A stretch of DNA of 64,000 nt from Boswellia sacra. Its lineage: Eukaryota; Streptophyta; Magnoliopsida; Sapindales; Burseraceae. The number at the start of each line of letters is the position of its first letter. Positions within the stretch are counted from its first letter, which is position 1. Where the stretch lies: NCBI GenBank assembly GCA_013180625.2, contig SNVD02003513.1, positions 1 to 64,000 of the forward strand. The letters are read 5' to 3'. Below are positions 11,725 through 23,610 of the stretch, piece after piece. The position numbers were made by a program, and so were the translations under genes. The notes beneath the pieces were generated by a model, which saw nothing but the letters and a program-made list of their open reading frames with translations, ran no database searches and was not told the origin of the DNA.

Positions 11725-12914
11725 AGAAAAATTTAGAGGAATAACATTATACTTGCAACTCTCCTTGCAAATTTTAATTTATAAATTGATATAGTGCTCT
11801 ACAATTGGATAAGTGAACTTCAAAATATTAGTTAATTAATGAAGTTAGTGATTTAGCAATCATATAATGATGTCACATTAATTTGCAAGGCTGAGTTATC
11901 TCAAAGGTATAGATGAAAGAAATAAATTGGATAATAGCTTTCAAATAATGGTCAATGATGACCAATTATTTATACCTCTTAATGGCTTTCAAAGTTGTCA
12001 CTGATTAGTTGGTTTTATTTCGTTCCCATGCTTCCAAATACCAATCTTGCTACCTTATATGCCCATGCTTTGTATGTAGCCCTTGTTCACTATTGGCCAC
12101 ATTCACTATATCGAATTTAAATATATAATTTAGCTATAATTGTAGCCTTTAAATTTGGCTCAATATTTGTTAACATAAAATTTGTATAATGTACTTGAAT
12201 TGAGACATCTAAATATAATATAACGACTCAAAAATATTTATAAGTTAAAACAATACAAATCAATTTACTAAATCATTTCCTAGCCAACAAATAATGTTGT
12301 TTCATCTTCCTCACCAAGAAAACCCTGTGGCTCTTACGTTCCAAATCTTTAAAAAAATAATAATAATAATAATTTCTAATCTGGAGAAAAGAGAAAATTT
12401 CCTGCATCTCCAACCTTCTACAAATACAACCCTGTAAAGATGTGTACGAACATAGAAGAGAATCAATCACTTTTTTCTGCTCTTCTTCCCCTCGTGATTC
12501 TTCATATGTTGTACTTAGGTTTCTATTTCAATCCGCTGTTTGGTTGTTAAAAACAAGAATAAGAAACTCAATTTTTTGTTCTTGGGCTTTTAAGTGTATT
12601 TTCTAGTGATAGAGAACTCGAAAGAGTGAACTCATATTATTTTCAAAAATTTGACAGAAAAATTTCAACCTAAAAAAATAAAAGAAAAAGATATAAGTGA
12701 AGAATATTCAACATACGTGAATTCGATTAGAATTATCAATCTGAAAAGTTATGAACGCATTTAGGAAGTTATCCATTACGACGCAGACTGATAAAATTGC
12801 TTATAAAATTCCTTCTTAATTTCTTTCAAAGTCATTTTTATTTGTTGAGATTTTACTAATCAAATTTGTATGGTTTTCTCATGGAGATGAAAGAGCTCAA
12901 TTTGAGAAATACTT
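11725..12914. other. AT-rich spacer without recognisable gene
   Basis: No reading frame with recognisable similarity, no long repeat and no TIR pair were seen. It includes a short run of ATA triplets near 12355-12372. Confidence 0.5.
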
Positions 12915-12919
12915 GAGTA

Positions 12920-13617
12920 TGCTGCAAAATATAACGTTAAACATACAATCAATAGGTGAAAAATAGGGATGCACGAGAAGATATGTAAGATTTACGTGGT
13001 TCGACAGTATCCCTATGTCCACAGGTTAATAAAGAAATATTTTCTTCACTAGAAGAAGAAACATTTACAAAGGTTTAGAAAATTCTCACAATCTCTTAAT
13101 TAGAAACTCCCGTACACCCTTGAATAGAGTTTTGTATGTTATGAGAAAGTACTACTAGATGTGACATATTTATACTATGAGTAATGCTACTCATACAAAC
13201 TATTTATACAAACTCACACATACAAACTGATGTGGCATCCCTATGTGATCGCCACATCACCCATCTTAATTAATGTCATTTATAATTAATATATATTTAT
13301 CAAATCACTGCATTTATTTGTCAAATCATATTATGCCACGTCAGTTTGTATGGGTGAGTTTGTATAAGTAGTTTGTAAGAGTAGCATTATTCTTATACTA
13401 TTATAGTCCCAAACCCGGTAGGATTACTAATTCTAAAAGCATCAGTAAACATAGCACATAAAGGATAAGCTTTCCGAATTAAATAGAAAACGTGCATAAT
13501 CCTAAGTTAAGACAAATCATAATACTAGAATAATAAGGATTCACAATTAACAAACATGTTAATTAAGAATCCATTAATTAATTAAATCCTAATATAGAAA
13601 GGTTTGCTATTTCAACA
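12920..13617. mobile_element. Solo LTR, probably Ty1/copia, with nested MITE
   Basis: The sequence starts TGCTGCAAAA, ends TTTCAACA (TG..CA) and is flanked by the 5-bp direct repeat GAGTA at 12915-12919 and 13618-13622. It contains a segment (AGATTTACGTGGTTCG) that I associate with copia-type LTRs, but the class is uncertain. No internal domain is present, as expected after LTR-LTR recombination. Without the nested MITE (13179-13392) it is about 484 bp. The strand cannot be decided. Confidence 0.72.
13179..13392. mobile_element. MITE with long TIRs and 9-bp target duplication
   Basis: The 214-bp element has nearly perfect inverted repeats of about 59 bp, from GAGTAATGCTACTCATAC at the left to its mirror at the right, reaching the segment TGATGTGGCA. 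The flanking 9-bp direct repeat TTATACTAT lies at 13170-13178 and 13393-13401. A 9-bp duplication suggests the Mutator superfamily. It has no coding capacity. It sits inside the solo LTR, at a TATA-like stretch. Confidence 0.88.
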
Positions 13618-13622
13618 GAGTA

Positions 13623-14895
13623 TAAATAATGTGTAATATTTTTAATTGTCAAGTCTCTATTAAGATTCAGATCAAATTTTGACATTAGTGATAAGTTAGT
13701 GTCTCAATTTAAGTTAAAAAGCTAAGTCCCAATGGCCTATATATACATATATTGATTGTTAAAAATATATTAAAGGGTTGTGAGATGCAGGCTCTTGGTG
13801 CAATTTTGAATAAGCACAAGCTATAACATCTACAACAGATGAGTGAAAAGACAAATCACATGAGAAGAAGAGAAAAATTGAAGTGCCTCCTCTCATTGAA
13901 GTGCCTTTGCATAAATTATTATTATTATTATTTTTAACAATGAATCATGTGATCAACATAAAGGTTGTCTAATGGGAAAAGCATACAAAAATATCCAAAG
14001 TTGATATTAGGATATTGATTCTAGGCTCTTGGTGGGACACCCAAATCAAAACTAGTTAAAAAGTTGTTTAATAAAAAGAAAAAGTTTATAACTAATTAAA
14101 ATGCTATAACTTTCATCAACATTCAACTCCTAAAAGCAAGCCATTGCAATAACAATCAATCATACTATTTTGATATAATTTCCAAATCAATGGTCTTCTT
14201 CTTCTCTTTTCTCTTCTCCATAAGAGTAAATATCAAACAAAAAAACTTAACTTCATTTTTATACTTTAAAGAGTCAATGGAGAAGGAATATTCTAATAAT
14301 GCTTGACACAAATAAATATAAAATCTAATGTTATTATCTCTTTTATATAAAATCTAATGTTATTATCTCTTTTTTCTTTTTGTATGTGTATGTGTATATA
14401 CATACGTAGAGAGAGAGAGAGAAAGAGAGAGAATTTTTTTATGGAAAATTTGTTTTGACATTTTTAAGGTTTAAGTTAATTAATTAATAGTTAGATCCAA
14501 ATTTTTTAAATATAGGAACGTTATCCCGTAATGAAAGTAAATTATATATATACAGTTAAATTAACATTAATATATATGTACATCTATACGTACAAACATA
14601 TACACATTTTATTGGACAATTATCACTAGACCATCTTTTGTTTTCATAAACATTTCCGACTTTTCAAAAACCATCGCAGATCCTCCCATCGTTATCTTCT
14701 ATTCTGTTAAATTGTCAAATCTTATGTATCAGTGTTTGTAATGATCGATTTGCCCTTGACAGCCCAGGCAAATGAAATTCATTAGACGAAGGATAAATAA
14801 AAAATAAAAAAGTTATATAAATGAAAATAATAATAATAATAATAGTTTGAGATAACATTTTTGTTTTTCTCTCCAACTCTTCTTCTCTTACCTAC
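13623..14895. other. AT-rich spacer with simple repeats
   Basis: No gene was recognised. It holds a GA-rich microsatellite (about 14408-14432), an approximately 32-bp tandem duplication near 14320-14372 and A/T homopolymers. Confidence 0.5.
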
Positions 14896-14903
14896 ATCTC
14901 TTT

Positions 14904-15814
14904 TAGGGGTAGGCATTTATCCGGTTAGATGGGCTTTGAACCTGATTGATCAGACCCGAAATCTATTTGGTTATCGCCAAATCTACTCGATGTTGGGTAG
15001 AAAAATATGCAGAACCAACACTGCCCAATATGCTTGGGTCGGGTCCAATCGAATGGTCGGGTACAATCTTAAGATGCACTAGAAGTTTAGAAGGCAAATC
15101 AATGACAGACAATTATCAATTGCAGAACTGCAATAAGAAAATATTGTCCAGTAATAATGTTCACAAAATAGCCTCATAAGAGTTTTGACGTATATTTAAC
15201 AAAGTTTAGTGAATTGTTATAGCTTTCAAAAACGAATATTATAAATTAAAATATGCAGGTCAAGATCAAGTTCTACTTCAATCGTAGACAATAACACATA
15301 CATGAAAAAATAAACATTAGAAGAAAGTACTTATTTTAATCTTTGTTTACGACAACTCTTTCTATTAGTAATTTTGAAGGAGAACATATAAATACAAACA
15401 GATTATTGTACTCAAGAATCCATGTACTTGTCAAAATTTAATCACTAATACGCAAAAAAAAGGCCCCATTTGAGCCAATACGTGCTAGAACATTACCCCA
15501 AAATATACAAGCAAATAACATCAAACAATCCAAACCCATGCAAAAACAAAAAAAAAAAGCTTTATATACTTATTATCGTGTGTGTTAAGTCTCATGCTAA
15601 AGATACGAAAAGTCTAGTATTGGATTACCACGTGTCAAAAAATTTTAAATTTGAAAAAACATTGGTCAGGCTGAGTCCATGTCAGGTATGTAGGCTTTTA
15701 CCGGATAATAACCCAATAATCTTGGGGTCTTGCAGTAACACCCGAAGCATAGACACACAAAACGGACCAAACCTGAAATGGTTGGGATGGGCTGATTCAA
15801 AATACCCGCCTCTA
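14904..15814. mobile_element. Non-autonomous hAT-like element
   Basis: The ends are imperfect inverted repeats, TAGGGGTAGGCATTT at the left and the mirror of TAGAGGCGGGTATTTT at the right, the usual hAT form TAGGGGTGGGCA. They are flanked by an 8-bp near-duplication, ATCTCTTT at 14896-14903 and ATCTCTTC at 15815-15822. The 911-bp body encodes no recognisable transposase. Confidence 0.68.
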
Positions 15815-15822
15815 ATCTCTTC

Positions 15823-16901
15823 TCGTCAATTCTTCTTTCTCTCTCCTCAATAATTCTCTCTCAAACCAGCATCCAATGCCAACACCAACTTCAAACATAG
15901 CACCAATACTATTATGATTTTTTATGAATTCAAATCCTGTTTTCTGTGTTGCACATTTTTCAATGCAATTTACATTTAATTTCAATTACATATTCTTTTC
16001 AAAATTCAAAATAATTTAAAATCAACAACATATTCCTAAATTCAATTGAAAACAAAAATACTGCATTCATAAAAGAATACACCCACACTTTCCACCCAGC
16101 ACCGGCCACCAACCCAATAATAATCCTAACCCATAAAGCTTAAACCAAATTCAAACCCTATAAACAAAATACAAACCATAATTTGACCTCTTTAAACAAG
16201 AGCAAATGCCAAGTAATCCATTTCGATAGCTCTTCTGACTTGAAGTAAACAGTTAAAACTCACTCATTTCATCATTCAGGACATTATATACCTACTTGAC
16301 TTAGAGGCATGACAAAACGAAAACACAAGTAGCAAAAACCCTAGGCAATTAGCGATATGATGAGGTGGTCGTTGGCTTCAATCAATCTCGTCTCTAGTAG
16401 TAACGGAACACGAGTCCATTCTAATGGATTTGATCAAGTTTGAGCTTTAATGTCTGAATGGCTGTGACGATTGACCAGCAGTGATTAATTAATTTGGATT
16501 AGGTTTTGGATTTTAAGCTTTTGATTTGGATAATGTTTGAAAGAAATGTGGATAAAGTTTGATTTTAAATGTTTGATTTTTGATAGGTTTTGATCTGATT
16601 TTTTATCGAGTTATGTATTAAACACTCGCTTTCTCTTTTGCGAATTTATGTTTCTTTTTATTTGATTTTTGATTGGCTTTGATTTTGGGATTTTAGTTTA
16701 TTGATTCTAAAATGGGATTTTGAGAGAGAGAACGAAAGAAAGAGATTTAAAAGAGAGAGAGAGAGAGAAAGGGAAGACAAAAAAGAGAGAGAGAAGAGAG
16801 ATGACGAAGAAACGCGTGGGGTACAGGCAGGGGAATAGGAAGGAGAGAGAAAAAATTTAATTAAAATTTAATTTTTATATTTATTTTAATTGAGATTTTT
16901 A
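15823..16901. other. Spacer with GA-rich microsatellite
   Basis: No gene could be supported. A GA-rich simple-sequence tract lies at about 16722-16800. A short open stretch beginning MMRWSLAS at 16357 has no recognisable similarity and is not called. Confidence 0.45.
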
Positions 16902-16910
16902 TTAATTTAA

Positions 16911-17060
16911 GGGAAAATTAAAAAAATGTATAAAATTAGGGATCCTTGATGAAATTTGGACGCATCCTAAAAAATTTTCATGTCATAGCCACTTTCTTGA
17001 CAAAAAGACTTAATTACCCTTACCCTTATGTAATTGAATTTAAAAAAAAAAAGAAGTAAA
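16911..17060 (+). repeat. Left terminal inverted repeat of MULE 1
   Basis: The segment from GGGAAAATTAAAAAAATG onward pairs with the reverse complement of 35110-35276. Shared blocks include AATTAGGGA, GATGAAATTTG, CTAAAAAAT/ATAAAAAAT and TTTCTT-A-AAAAAGA. The match is imperfect, with substitutions and small indels, so the termini have diverged since insertion. Confidence 0.82.
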
Positions 17061-17369
17061 CGAAACAAAGAAACCAGTCACTGCTTTATACACATAACTG
17101 TCCGAAACAATCTTCAACAACTAAAGCTGAGCAATAAGGTAAGAAAACTTTCGTTATTCTCTCTCTAAATGGCTTGAAAATTTCAGTAGGTTGTAATGTT
17201 TTGGTTATTTATTATTTCAGTAACTGTCAACCGCATGATGTAGCTTAAAATAGGAGATATGCATGTGAACTAAGGTTAGAGACAGTGTGATTTTTGTCAA
17301 CATTTGATGGAAATTGAAATTCATTGTGAAAAAAATCTGGTATCGCAGTCGATAGGGAAGAAGAAGAGA

Positions 17370-17680
17370 TTTGTCGAGCTACATTGAGTGCCGAGGGGTT
17401 GTGTCGGATAGATACTCGATATGTCGGATGGTCATGTCGAGTGTTTACGGGTTGTGTCGAGTCTAGAATCGAGTGTCATGATAGTGCATCGAGTGGAGTG
17501 CTGAACGTCACGAGTGTCGGATGTAAATTTCGTCGAGTTCGAGTGTCGAGTATATGTGTGTCGTGTTAGTCGAGCGTCGATCGTCGTGCGTCGCTTGTCG
17601 AGATGGTTGTCGAGTGTCGAGTGTCGAGTGTCAAGTTTTTTCATCGAGTTTTGTCGAGCGTTTAGGTAGAAATATCGTTT
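17370..17680 (+). repeat. Left subterminal GTCGAG/GTGTCG repeat array of MULE 1
   Basis: About 300 bp are built from variants of GTCGAGTGTCG with unusually high CpG content for this AT-rich region. The right arm (33950-34800) carries the same core on the opposite strand. The array lies between the TIR and the 5' leader of the transposase gene, where MULE promoters and transposase binding sites are expected; that role is inferred. Confidence 0.8.
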
Positions 17681-17801
17681 TTGAGCCTTTTTGTACACAA
17701 TTTTATAATGATTTTTTGTCCACAGACTTATATGATATGTCTCTATCATGCAAGATATGAAAACTTTATGCATACTTATTCTATACAATGGTTCTTAGAC
17801 T

Positions 17802-18822
17802 ATGCAAGAGAATGATGGTTATTTATACATTGGTGGGAGGGCGAAGCCATTGATAATTCGGAGGCCTGCTACCTATAATGAGTTGGTTGACTGTATTAGT
17901 ACTAAAATGGATTGGGATCTTTATAAGCATAACATAAGTTTAGAGGTTCAATTTTCTTTTAAGGGTTTTCCGCCAATGCCGACTCCTATTGAGACTGACA
18001 ACGATATTTGTTTCTTTGTACAACATTGTTTGGAGGACCAACAGTCATATACACCATTAATTGTCAAAGTTGAAGATAGAGAGAAGTGAAGACAGAGGTC
18101 AGGATCCGATGCAGTACGTCGAGGACAAAGATCTTCTCATCCCTCTATGTTTCGCTCAGCAAGTGGAAATAACCAATTAAGTGAGTCCACTCCTGTTTGT
18201 GCACAACCACAATTGAATGATGATGTTGGCATTGAGTTTGAGCAGTTTTCAGCGCATGCAGGGCATAAGTTAGGTGGGATCTTAGTTGAAAATGAAGAAG
18301 GGGTGCCCTCGTCGATGCCATCGAGATTGGTACGTCATCTTGATAGCATTAGAGAGTTTGAGAGTTTAGGTAATATTGATGTTAGTAATACTTGTGATGA
18401 TGTTAATGATGACGATGGTGGTGATGAAGATTACGAAGATAATAATGATGGTAGTGATGATGTTATTGAGCATGTTGACGATGACAATGATGATTGCACT
18501 ATTCGTACTGAGAATGATGTTGAGGGTTTGGATGATTTTATTGTTGATGGCCAGGATGTAGACGGTTTACATTTTGATAATGATGAACAGACGGAGATCT
18601 TGAATGATGTGAACCAGGATGTGTCGTTTACCATTCCTTCTCCAATTCGCTCCGTACCTACTCCTATAGTATACGGACATGAGCAACATCTGGTGTAGAA
18701 TAATGAGCCGAGAGTGGATGCAAATCGTAGACATGAAGAAGCTAATTTGGGGTGTGAGAATGACAGTCGTCGGGCTAACACATTCAGGTGGATGCCGCCT
18801 ATTGTGCATTCATCATCACAGA
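17802..18822 (+). pseudogene. MULE 1 transposase, N-terminal half
   Basis: ATG at 17802 opens MQENDGYLYIGGRAKPL, the N-terminal domain common in MuDR-type transposases. An Asp/Asn-rich acidic stretch follows at about 18390-18500 (GAT/GAC codons), then FRWMPPIVHSSSQ, after which Athila copy B is inserted. The frame is interrupted by TGA at 18087-18089 and TAG at 18696-18698, with the same frame continuing beyond each. A likely splice acceptor (CCACAG near 17725) suggests a leader intron upstream. The C-terminal half continues at 28053. Confidence 0.85.
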
Positions 18823-20249
18823 TGATAGGTGTCTATTTATATATCATTTTCATATTAATTCGTCAATGTTTCTTTGCTATATTCCTTGGTATTTTTATGT
18901 TTTTGTGTGGTTTTGATATTTGTAAGGAGTTTTGGAGCAACTTGCACAAAAATGGAGTAAAACCCTTCATTTTCACCTCTGCTAGTCAACCATCTTCTCG
19001 GATTTAATTGTCTTGATATACAATGAATCCGATGACATGTTATATACCGTTGGAAAGCTGTCGAAGTCTATTTTCTAGAGAAATTTACGGTTCATAAATC
19101 CATTTAGTGTACCAAAAGTTATAATTAAAACAGTGTGAGAAGTGTAGAAATGTAATTCCATAAATCACTATAGCATGTATAATACGGGGCACTGTAGCAG
19201 GTTACTGTAGCAGAGTATATAAACATATTTTAGGGTTTTATTTTCATAACTTGAAGGGGGGAGAACGTGTTGGAGGCAGCATTTCTGGATTTCTCTCATC
19301 CCTTAGAGTTCTTGAAGGAGAAAGAAGGCTTGGAAAGAGGAAGAAATACAATCTTAAGGAGAGTCATCTACAAAGGAGATTTTCAAAGGATTTGCTAAGT
19401 TTTTCTTTTCCTTTTCAATTCTGGAATTTCTCTGTATTGTATTTATGTTGTGTTTAAACATGTGTAACTCAATCTGAATTGGTTGAGGGTGATTTCAAAG
19501 CCCTTGATATGGTTTTTGTGAGTTGATTGTGCAAGAAGTTATTATCCAATTCTCTAATTGAAGTTGCTTGTATTTTTCCATATCTAATGCTTATGATTGC
19601 TTGCTAATTGTATTTGGAATGGCCAACTGAATATAATCTGGTTGTTGTCTATTGCTAGACTAGAAATCTTGATCCGTAATTGTCTTGAATTTCTAATCCT
19701 TAGTAGCAAAATTGTGATCAGAGATTGCAATTGGAGAATACAACCTAAGTTAAATAATCCGAGCTTGTGTGTTTATTGCTTAGATCAACCTGTCTTTCTT
19801 TTCATAATGCATCCATTGAATTAAATTCAGAGAGCTTGTTCTAGGTTGTTTAATGGATAGAGATTAAGTAAAGAGCCTATTTTATTTAACAACAAAGTAA
19901 GGAAAGATTGGGATAACAGAGCTTTTTGTTATCTACGGTTGATAATTTCAATGGTGTAATTGGATGACAATTCTATGATTAATTCGCAAATCCATATCTT
20001 GTGGCAGAGAATGATCCCTTAATCAGATTTCTTTCATTGTGTAATTCTCAATTGATTTAACTTTGCATTGTATTATTCTTCATTTGCTTTAGTATTGAGT
20101 TTAGTTAATCAATCAACAAAACCCCTCATTTAGTTTATTGTTGCTGGAAAATAACAAATTCAATTAGAATCAATCCTCGTGGGAACGATATCTTACTTAT
20201 CACTTTATTACTTGTGCGACTAGTATACTTGCTACTTTCGAACGCATCA
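18823..20249 (+). repeat. 5' LTR of Athila copy B
   Basis: 1427 bp, from TGATAGGTGTC to GAACGCATCA. It matches 26631-28052 along its length with scattered substitutions and small indels. Confidence 0.96.
19216..19223 (+). promoter_or_regulatory. TATA box of Athila LTR promoter
   Basis: TATATAAA lies about 390 bp into the LTR, directly after repeated CTGTAGCA motifs, and is conserved in the other LTRs (27024-27031 on +; 11320-11327 on -). It is the likely core promoter for the genomic RNA. Inferred from sequence only. Confidence 0.6.
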
Positions 20250-20255
20250 AGTTTT

Positions 20256-20273
20256 TGGCGCCGTTGTCGGGGA
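20256..20273 (+). other. Primer binding site, tRNA-Asp (copy B)
   Basis: TGGCGCCGTTGTCGGGGA lies six bases after the LTR and matches the 3' end of tRNA-Asp with one change (T for C at position 12) compared with copies A and C. Confidence 0.92.
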
Positions 20274-20362
20274 TTGATTTTCTAATCGATTTGTTATTTT
20301 GTTTTCATTGTTGATTCATATTTTTGTTTGTTTTCTTTTTTGATTGTTTGTGTTTAGACAAC

Positions 20363-21250
20363 ATGGCAGTAAACTTCCATCAATTCAGTGGCGGATTTGA
20401 GCCACAACTACCATGGAGAGTAAATGAGGTAAGCACTTCGAACATTGAACAACAACTTTCTGAGCTAACCTCTCTTGTGGAAAACATGGCTGTAGGAGAT
20501 ATGCAAAAATCTTATGAATGTGGGATATATTCTACGATGGAGCATCCAATCGACATGTATCAAACTTTACTAGAAGAATATATGGAACAAGCCAATGCCA
20601 TGGGTGGATTTCCAGGACAAACGAGGCAATGGTATGATCCTTTCTCTAACAATTACAATGCTGGAGGGGAAGATCACCATAATTTCAGTTACTGGAATCA
20701 TCAACCAATCACTCCAAATGTGATACCAAATCGGCCACAAGGTTTCAATCAACCTAGAGTGCAGCAACCTTTTCAAATGCAACCACCAAAAATGCCACAA
20801 CCAGCACCACAACCCGCTCCAGAAAACTCAGGTATGTCACTCCAGGATATTGTTAATGCACTTGCCACTAACACAATGCAATTCCAGCAGGAAACTGGGG
20901 CAAGTATCCAAAACCTGACAAATCAAATGGGACAATTGGCCACTAGCATGAGCAAATTCAAGGGCCAAGGCTCAGAAGAATTATCTTGTCAAACGGTGAT
21001 CAATTCAAGAGAGAATTCTTGTGCGATAACTTTGCAAAATGGAGAGCAATTAGATGTCTTGCCAAAGAAATCACAAACTGATGAAGGAGATGACACCATT
21101 TCCACCATGAACAAAACATTAACTTCTCAGGTAAATCCTATAACTCCCAGTCCTTCTATGTTTCTCCTCCACTTTTTCCTAGTAGATTTGCAAAATCGAA
21201 GGAGGAACAAGAACAAGAAATCCTGGAAACTTCTCACAAAATCAAGGTAA
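20363..21250 (+). pseudogene. Gag, copy B, lacking N-terminal half
   Basis: The frame opens at MAVNFHQFSGGFEPQL, which corresponds to an internal methionine of copies A and C (MAANSQQF/MAVNSQQF). Everything upstream, including the capsid core, is deleted, so the leader after the primer site runs straight into the C-terminal half. The zinc-knuckle region has lost its cysteine spacing (CGIYSTMEHPIDMY), so nucleic-acid binding by the knuckle is lost. The Pro/Gln-rich tail and MSLQDIVNALATN are kept. A frameshift near 21150 ends the frame before protease. Confidence 0.9.
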
Positions 21251-21377
21251 ATATACCACTTCTGGATGCTATCGAGGAAGTACCTCATTATACAAAATGT
21301 CTCAAGGAGTTATGCACCAGCAAAAGAAAGTTAAAAAGAAATGAGAAAGTAAGTGTGGGGAAGATGTTTCAGCTCTA

Positions 21378-22362
21378 TTGCAAAGGAAAATTCCTCCAAA
21401 GTGCAAAGATCCAGGTACGTTCACCATGCCATGCACCATTGCTAAAACCATGTTTGAAAGAGTTATGTTAGATTTAGAAGTATCTATTAACATCATGCCA
21501 TATTCTATTTATGCTTCTTTAAATCTTGGACCTTTTGAGAAAATTGGTATTACCATTCAAATTGCTGATCGTTTTAATGCATATACCAAAAGAGTTGTGG
21601 AAGATGTGCTTGTGCAAGTGAATCAATTGGTTTTCCCAGCAGACTTTTATGTTCTTGAAATAGAGGATGAGACATCTCCTAATCTAACACCGATTCTTAT
21701 AGGGAGACCATTCTCGAAAACTGCTAGAACCAAGATTGATGTTCATGATGGCACTTTCACCATGGAGTTTGATGGCAAAGTGATCCGTTTCAATATTTTC
21801 GAGGCAATGAGGTACACTAGTGACTTGCATTCTGTTTTTGCAGTTGACATTATTGATTCTTTGCCACAACAATGTCTTGAGTTAACTCGCAAGGATGGAT
21901 TGGAAATGGCTATTAGTGAGCACATAGGGACAGAAAATTCCAAAGAACCAAGAAGGTTGATACAAGTGTCCAAAGAAATGGAGGAAGCTATGGGCATGCT
22001 TAGATGAGACTATAGCTATAATCACAAACAGTTATGATGTTTCGTACATTGAATTGCCTTTATCTAATGAGAAACTTCTTCCATCTGTGATGAAAGCCAA
22101 TACCTTGGAGCTTAAGCTACTTCCAGATTATTTGAGGCATGTGTTTTTGGGTGAGAATGATCCTTTGCCAGTTATAATAGAAATGGGCCTTGCACCACTA
22201 CAAGAAGAGAAACTCGTCCAAGTACTTAGAGATCACAAAATAACTATTGGGTGGACGATTGCTAACATCCAAGGCCCAGCCATATGCATGCACCATTCTT
22301 GTTGGAAAAAGGATCCAAGCCCACTAGAGAAGCACAGCGGAGATTGGACCCTCCCATGATGG
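21378..22362 (+). pseudogene. Protease and first residues of reverse transcriptase, copy B
   Basis: The protease region is recognisable from its neighbours (VMLDLEVSINIMP), but the active-site DLGAS of the family reads DLEVS: the Gly and Ala are replaced, so proteolysis is unlikely. ILIGRPFSKTARTKIDVHDG follows. The frame shifts near 22000 and stops after the segment equivalent to the fingers of reverse transcriptase. At about 22362 the sequence jumps to the region after integrase, so about 2.6 kb of pol present in copy A is missing. Confidence 0.88.
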
Positions 22363-22827
22363 AACTAACGTCGGGCTAAGGATGTTAAACCAAGCGCTTA
22401 TTAGGAGGCAACCCAATGTTTTTGAAAAATAAATAAAAGAAAAGAAAATAAAATAAAATAAGGTAATAATGATCGATTTTTGTGTCTCGAGGAGATTCCT
22501 TTCGTAGGCCATCAAATTGATCAGGTTTTATCTCTCTTTGCCATCTGTCTTATTTGTTTTTATATTTTTTACTTGTTTTTTACTTTTGTTTGCTATTGTG
22601 TTGTGTTGTTATCTCTTTTATGTGTCTTTAATTTCGTTTCTGCTCTTTTCTTTTCTTTCCCTTTGTTTAATTTGATTATCCCATACTTCGAATTCATTTG
22701 TGCAACAGCTTGAGGAAACATCCAAACGGGAGCTGAAGTCATTGCTCGAAGGTTTGAAATGTGCATATCTTGGAGAAAAACAAACTCAATTGCATTATCG
22801 GTAATAGCTCTCATTTTCTCCTCTTCA
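22363..22827 (+). other. Deletion junction and leader before the cysteine-rich protein gene
   Basis: After the pol deletion point comes a segment with GGAGGCAACCCAATG, a block I associate with the region after pol in Athila elements. A T-rich stretch (22540-22690) then resembles an intron or untranslated leader. An upstream in-frame ATG exists at 22759, 23 codons before the chosen start, but the copy A equivalent starts at the downstream Met (MDVDIF), so the downstream start is preferred. Confidence 0.6.
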
Positions 22828-23346
22828 ATGGATGCCGATATCTTTGTGTCAAACCTTCGTAAATATTTCCCTTCACTTCCTCAAAATGCTGTGTTTAAAA
22901 TTTATAAAGTACGGATGATTAGACTTTGGGCATTGATGCTCCTAAATGTGCCTGCTGATATCCAATGGCTTATCAAAGCCAAGGTGAGATTGTCCGGTGA
23001 GCCGGACATTAATCTCGCAAAATACATGCCTGGTCTAGGAAAGAGCTACTACGCCAAGAGGCGAAGAGCGAAAAGGTTACAAGTATGTTATAAATGTGCT
23101 AGATGGAATTGTAACCAGACTTGTCGTTTATTAGGTTTTGTGTCCAGGAATAGAGAAGATAAACTTTCGTTTATCAAGAATGGTTTGAGTAATGAGTCGC
23201 TGGATAATATTTTATTAACTCTTGAGTCGCATTCTTGTGGACTTGTTCAGCGTGAATTGCTTAATCTATGGACACAATTTTGTGATGAATTGCAATGTTA
23301 TAGTCTATGGAATCTGACTAAAAACGACCTGTTTCCCAGTTTATAA
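22828..23346 (+). CDS. Small basic cysteine-rich protein, flexivirus NABP-like, carried by Athila
   Basis: An open frame of 172 codons starting MDADIFVSNLRKYFPSL. The N-terminal half has a hydrophobic segment (LWALMLLNVPADI). Residues about 72-90 are strongly basic (YAKRRRAKRL), and a cysteine cluster follows at once: CYKC, four residues, then CNQTC, that is C-x2-C-x4-C-x3-C, a compact zinc-binding site. The basic stretch joined to a zinc cluster, followed by a region like LSFIKNG, resembles the small nucleic-acid-binding proteins of carlaviruses and vitiviruses, which in several viruses affect RNA silencing. I recognise the architecture only; homology is an inference. Copy A keeps the gene but with a stop codon. 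It stands between pol and LOG in sense orientation. An alternative is an unusual Athila ORF of non-viral origin. Confidence 0.72.
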   Translation: MDADIFVSNLRKYFPSLPQNAVFKIYKVRMIRLWALMLLNVPADIQWLIKAKVRLSGEPDINLAKYMPGLGKSYYAKRRRAKRLQVCYKCARWNCNQTCRLLGFVSRNREDKLSFIKNGLSNESLDNILLTLESHSCGLVQRELLNLWTQFCDELQCYSLWNLTKNDLFPSL

Positions 23347-23610
23347 GAAAACTGGATGGGAAGCAAATCCCCGACTCATAGAAGGCGTTTCAGCCGTTAC
23401 TGGACGTAAAACCAGAGGAAGATGTGAGCCACAATCACAACTACTTGTATATTTGAATGTGTGTTGTTGTTGTCGAATTTTATTTCTTTCTTGTTTCGTT
23501 TGATCTGATTATCAATGTTATTTTTGTGTTGTTGTTGTTTGTTGATTTTGTTTGTTTTAATTTCAAGTTTTCTTTTTGACAAACCATATGACTACCCTAT
23601 GTCATAAGCA

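Noticed and set aside
17384..17660. Coding frames in the GTCGAG array
   Set aside because: Repetitive DNA is open in several frames on both strands; the arrangement is explained by subterminal repeats.
18376..18561. Met/Val-rich frame overlapping the MULE 1 transposase
   Set aside because: It is the shadow of the Asp-rich stretch of the transposase in another frame.
22828..23346. Retroviral-type envelope gene of Athila
   Set aside because: The position fits, but the product is short, has no signal peptide or C-terminal anchor, and carries a basic zinc cluster instead.
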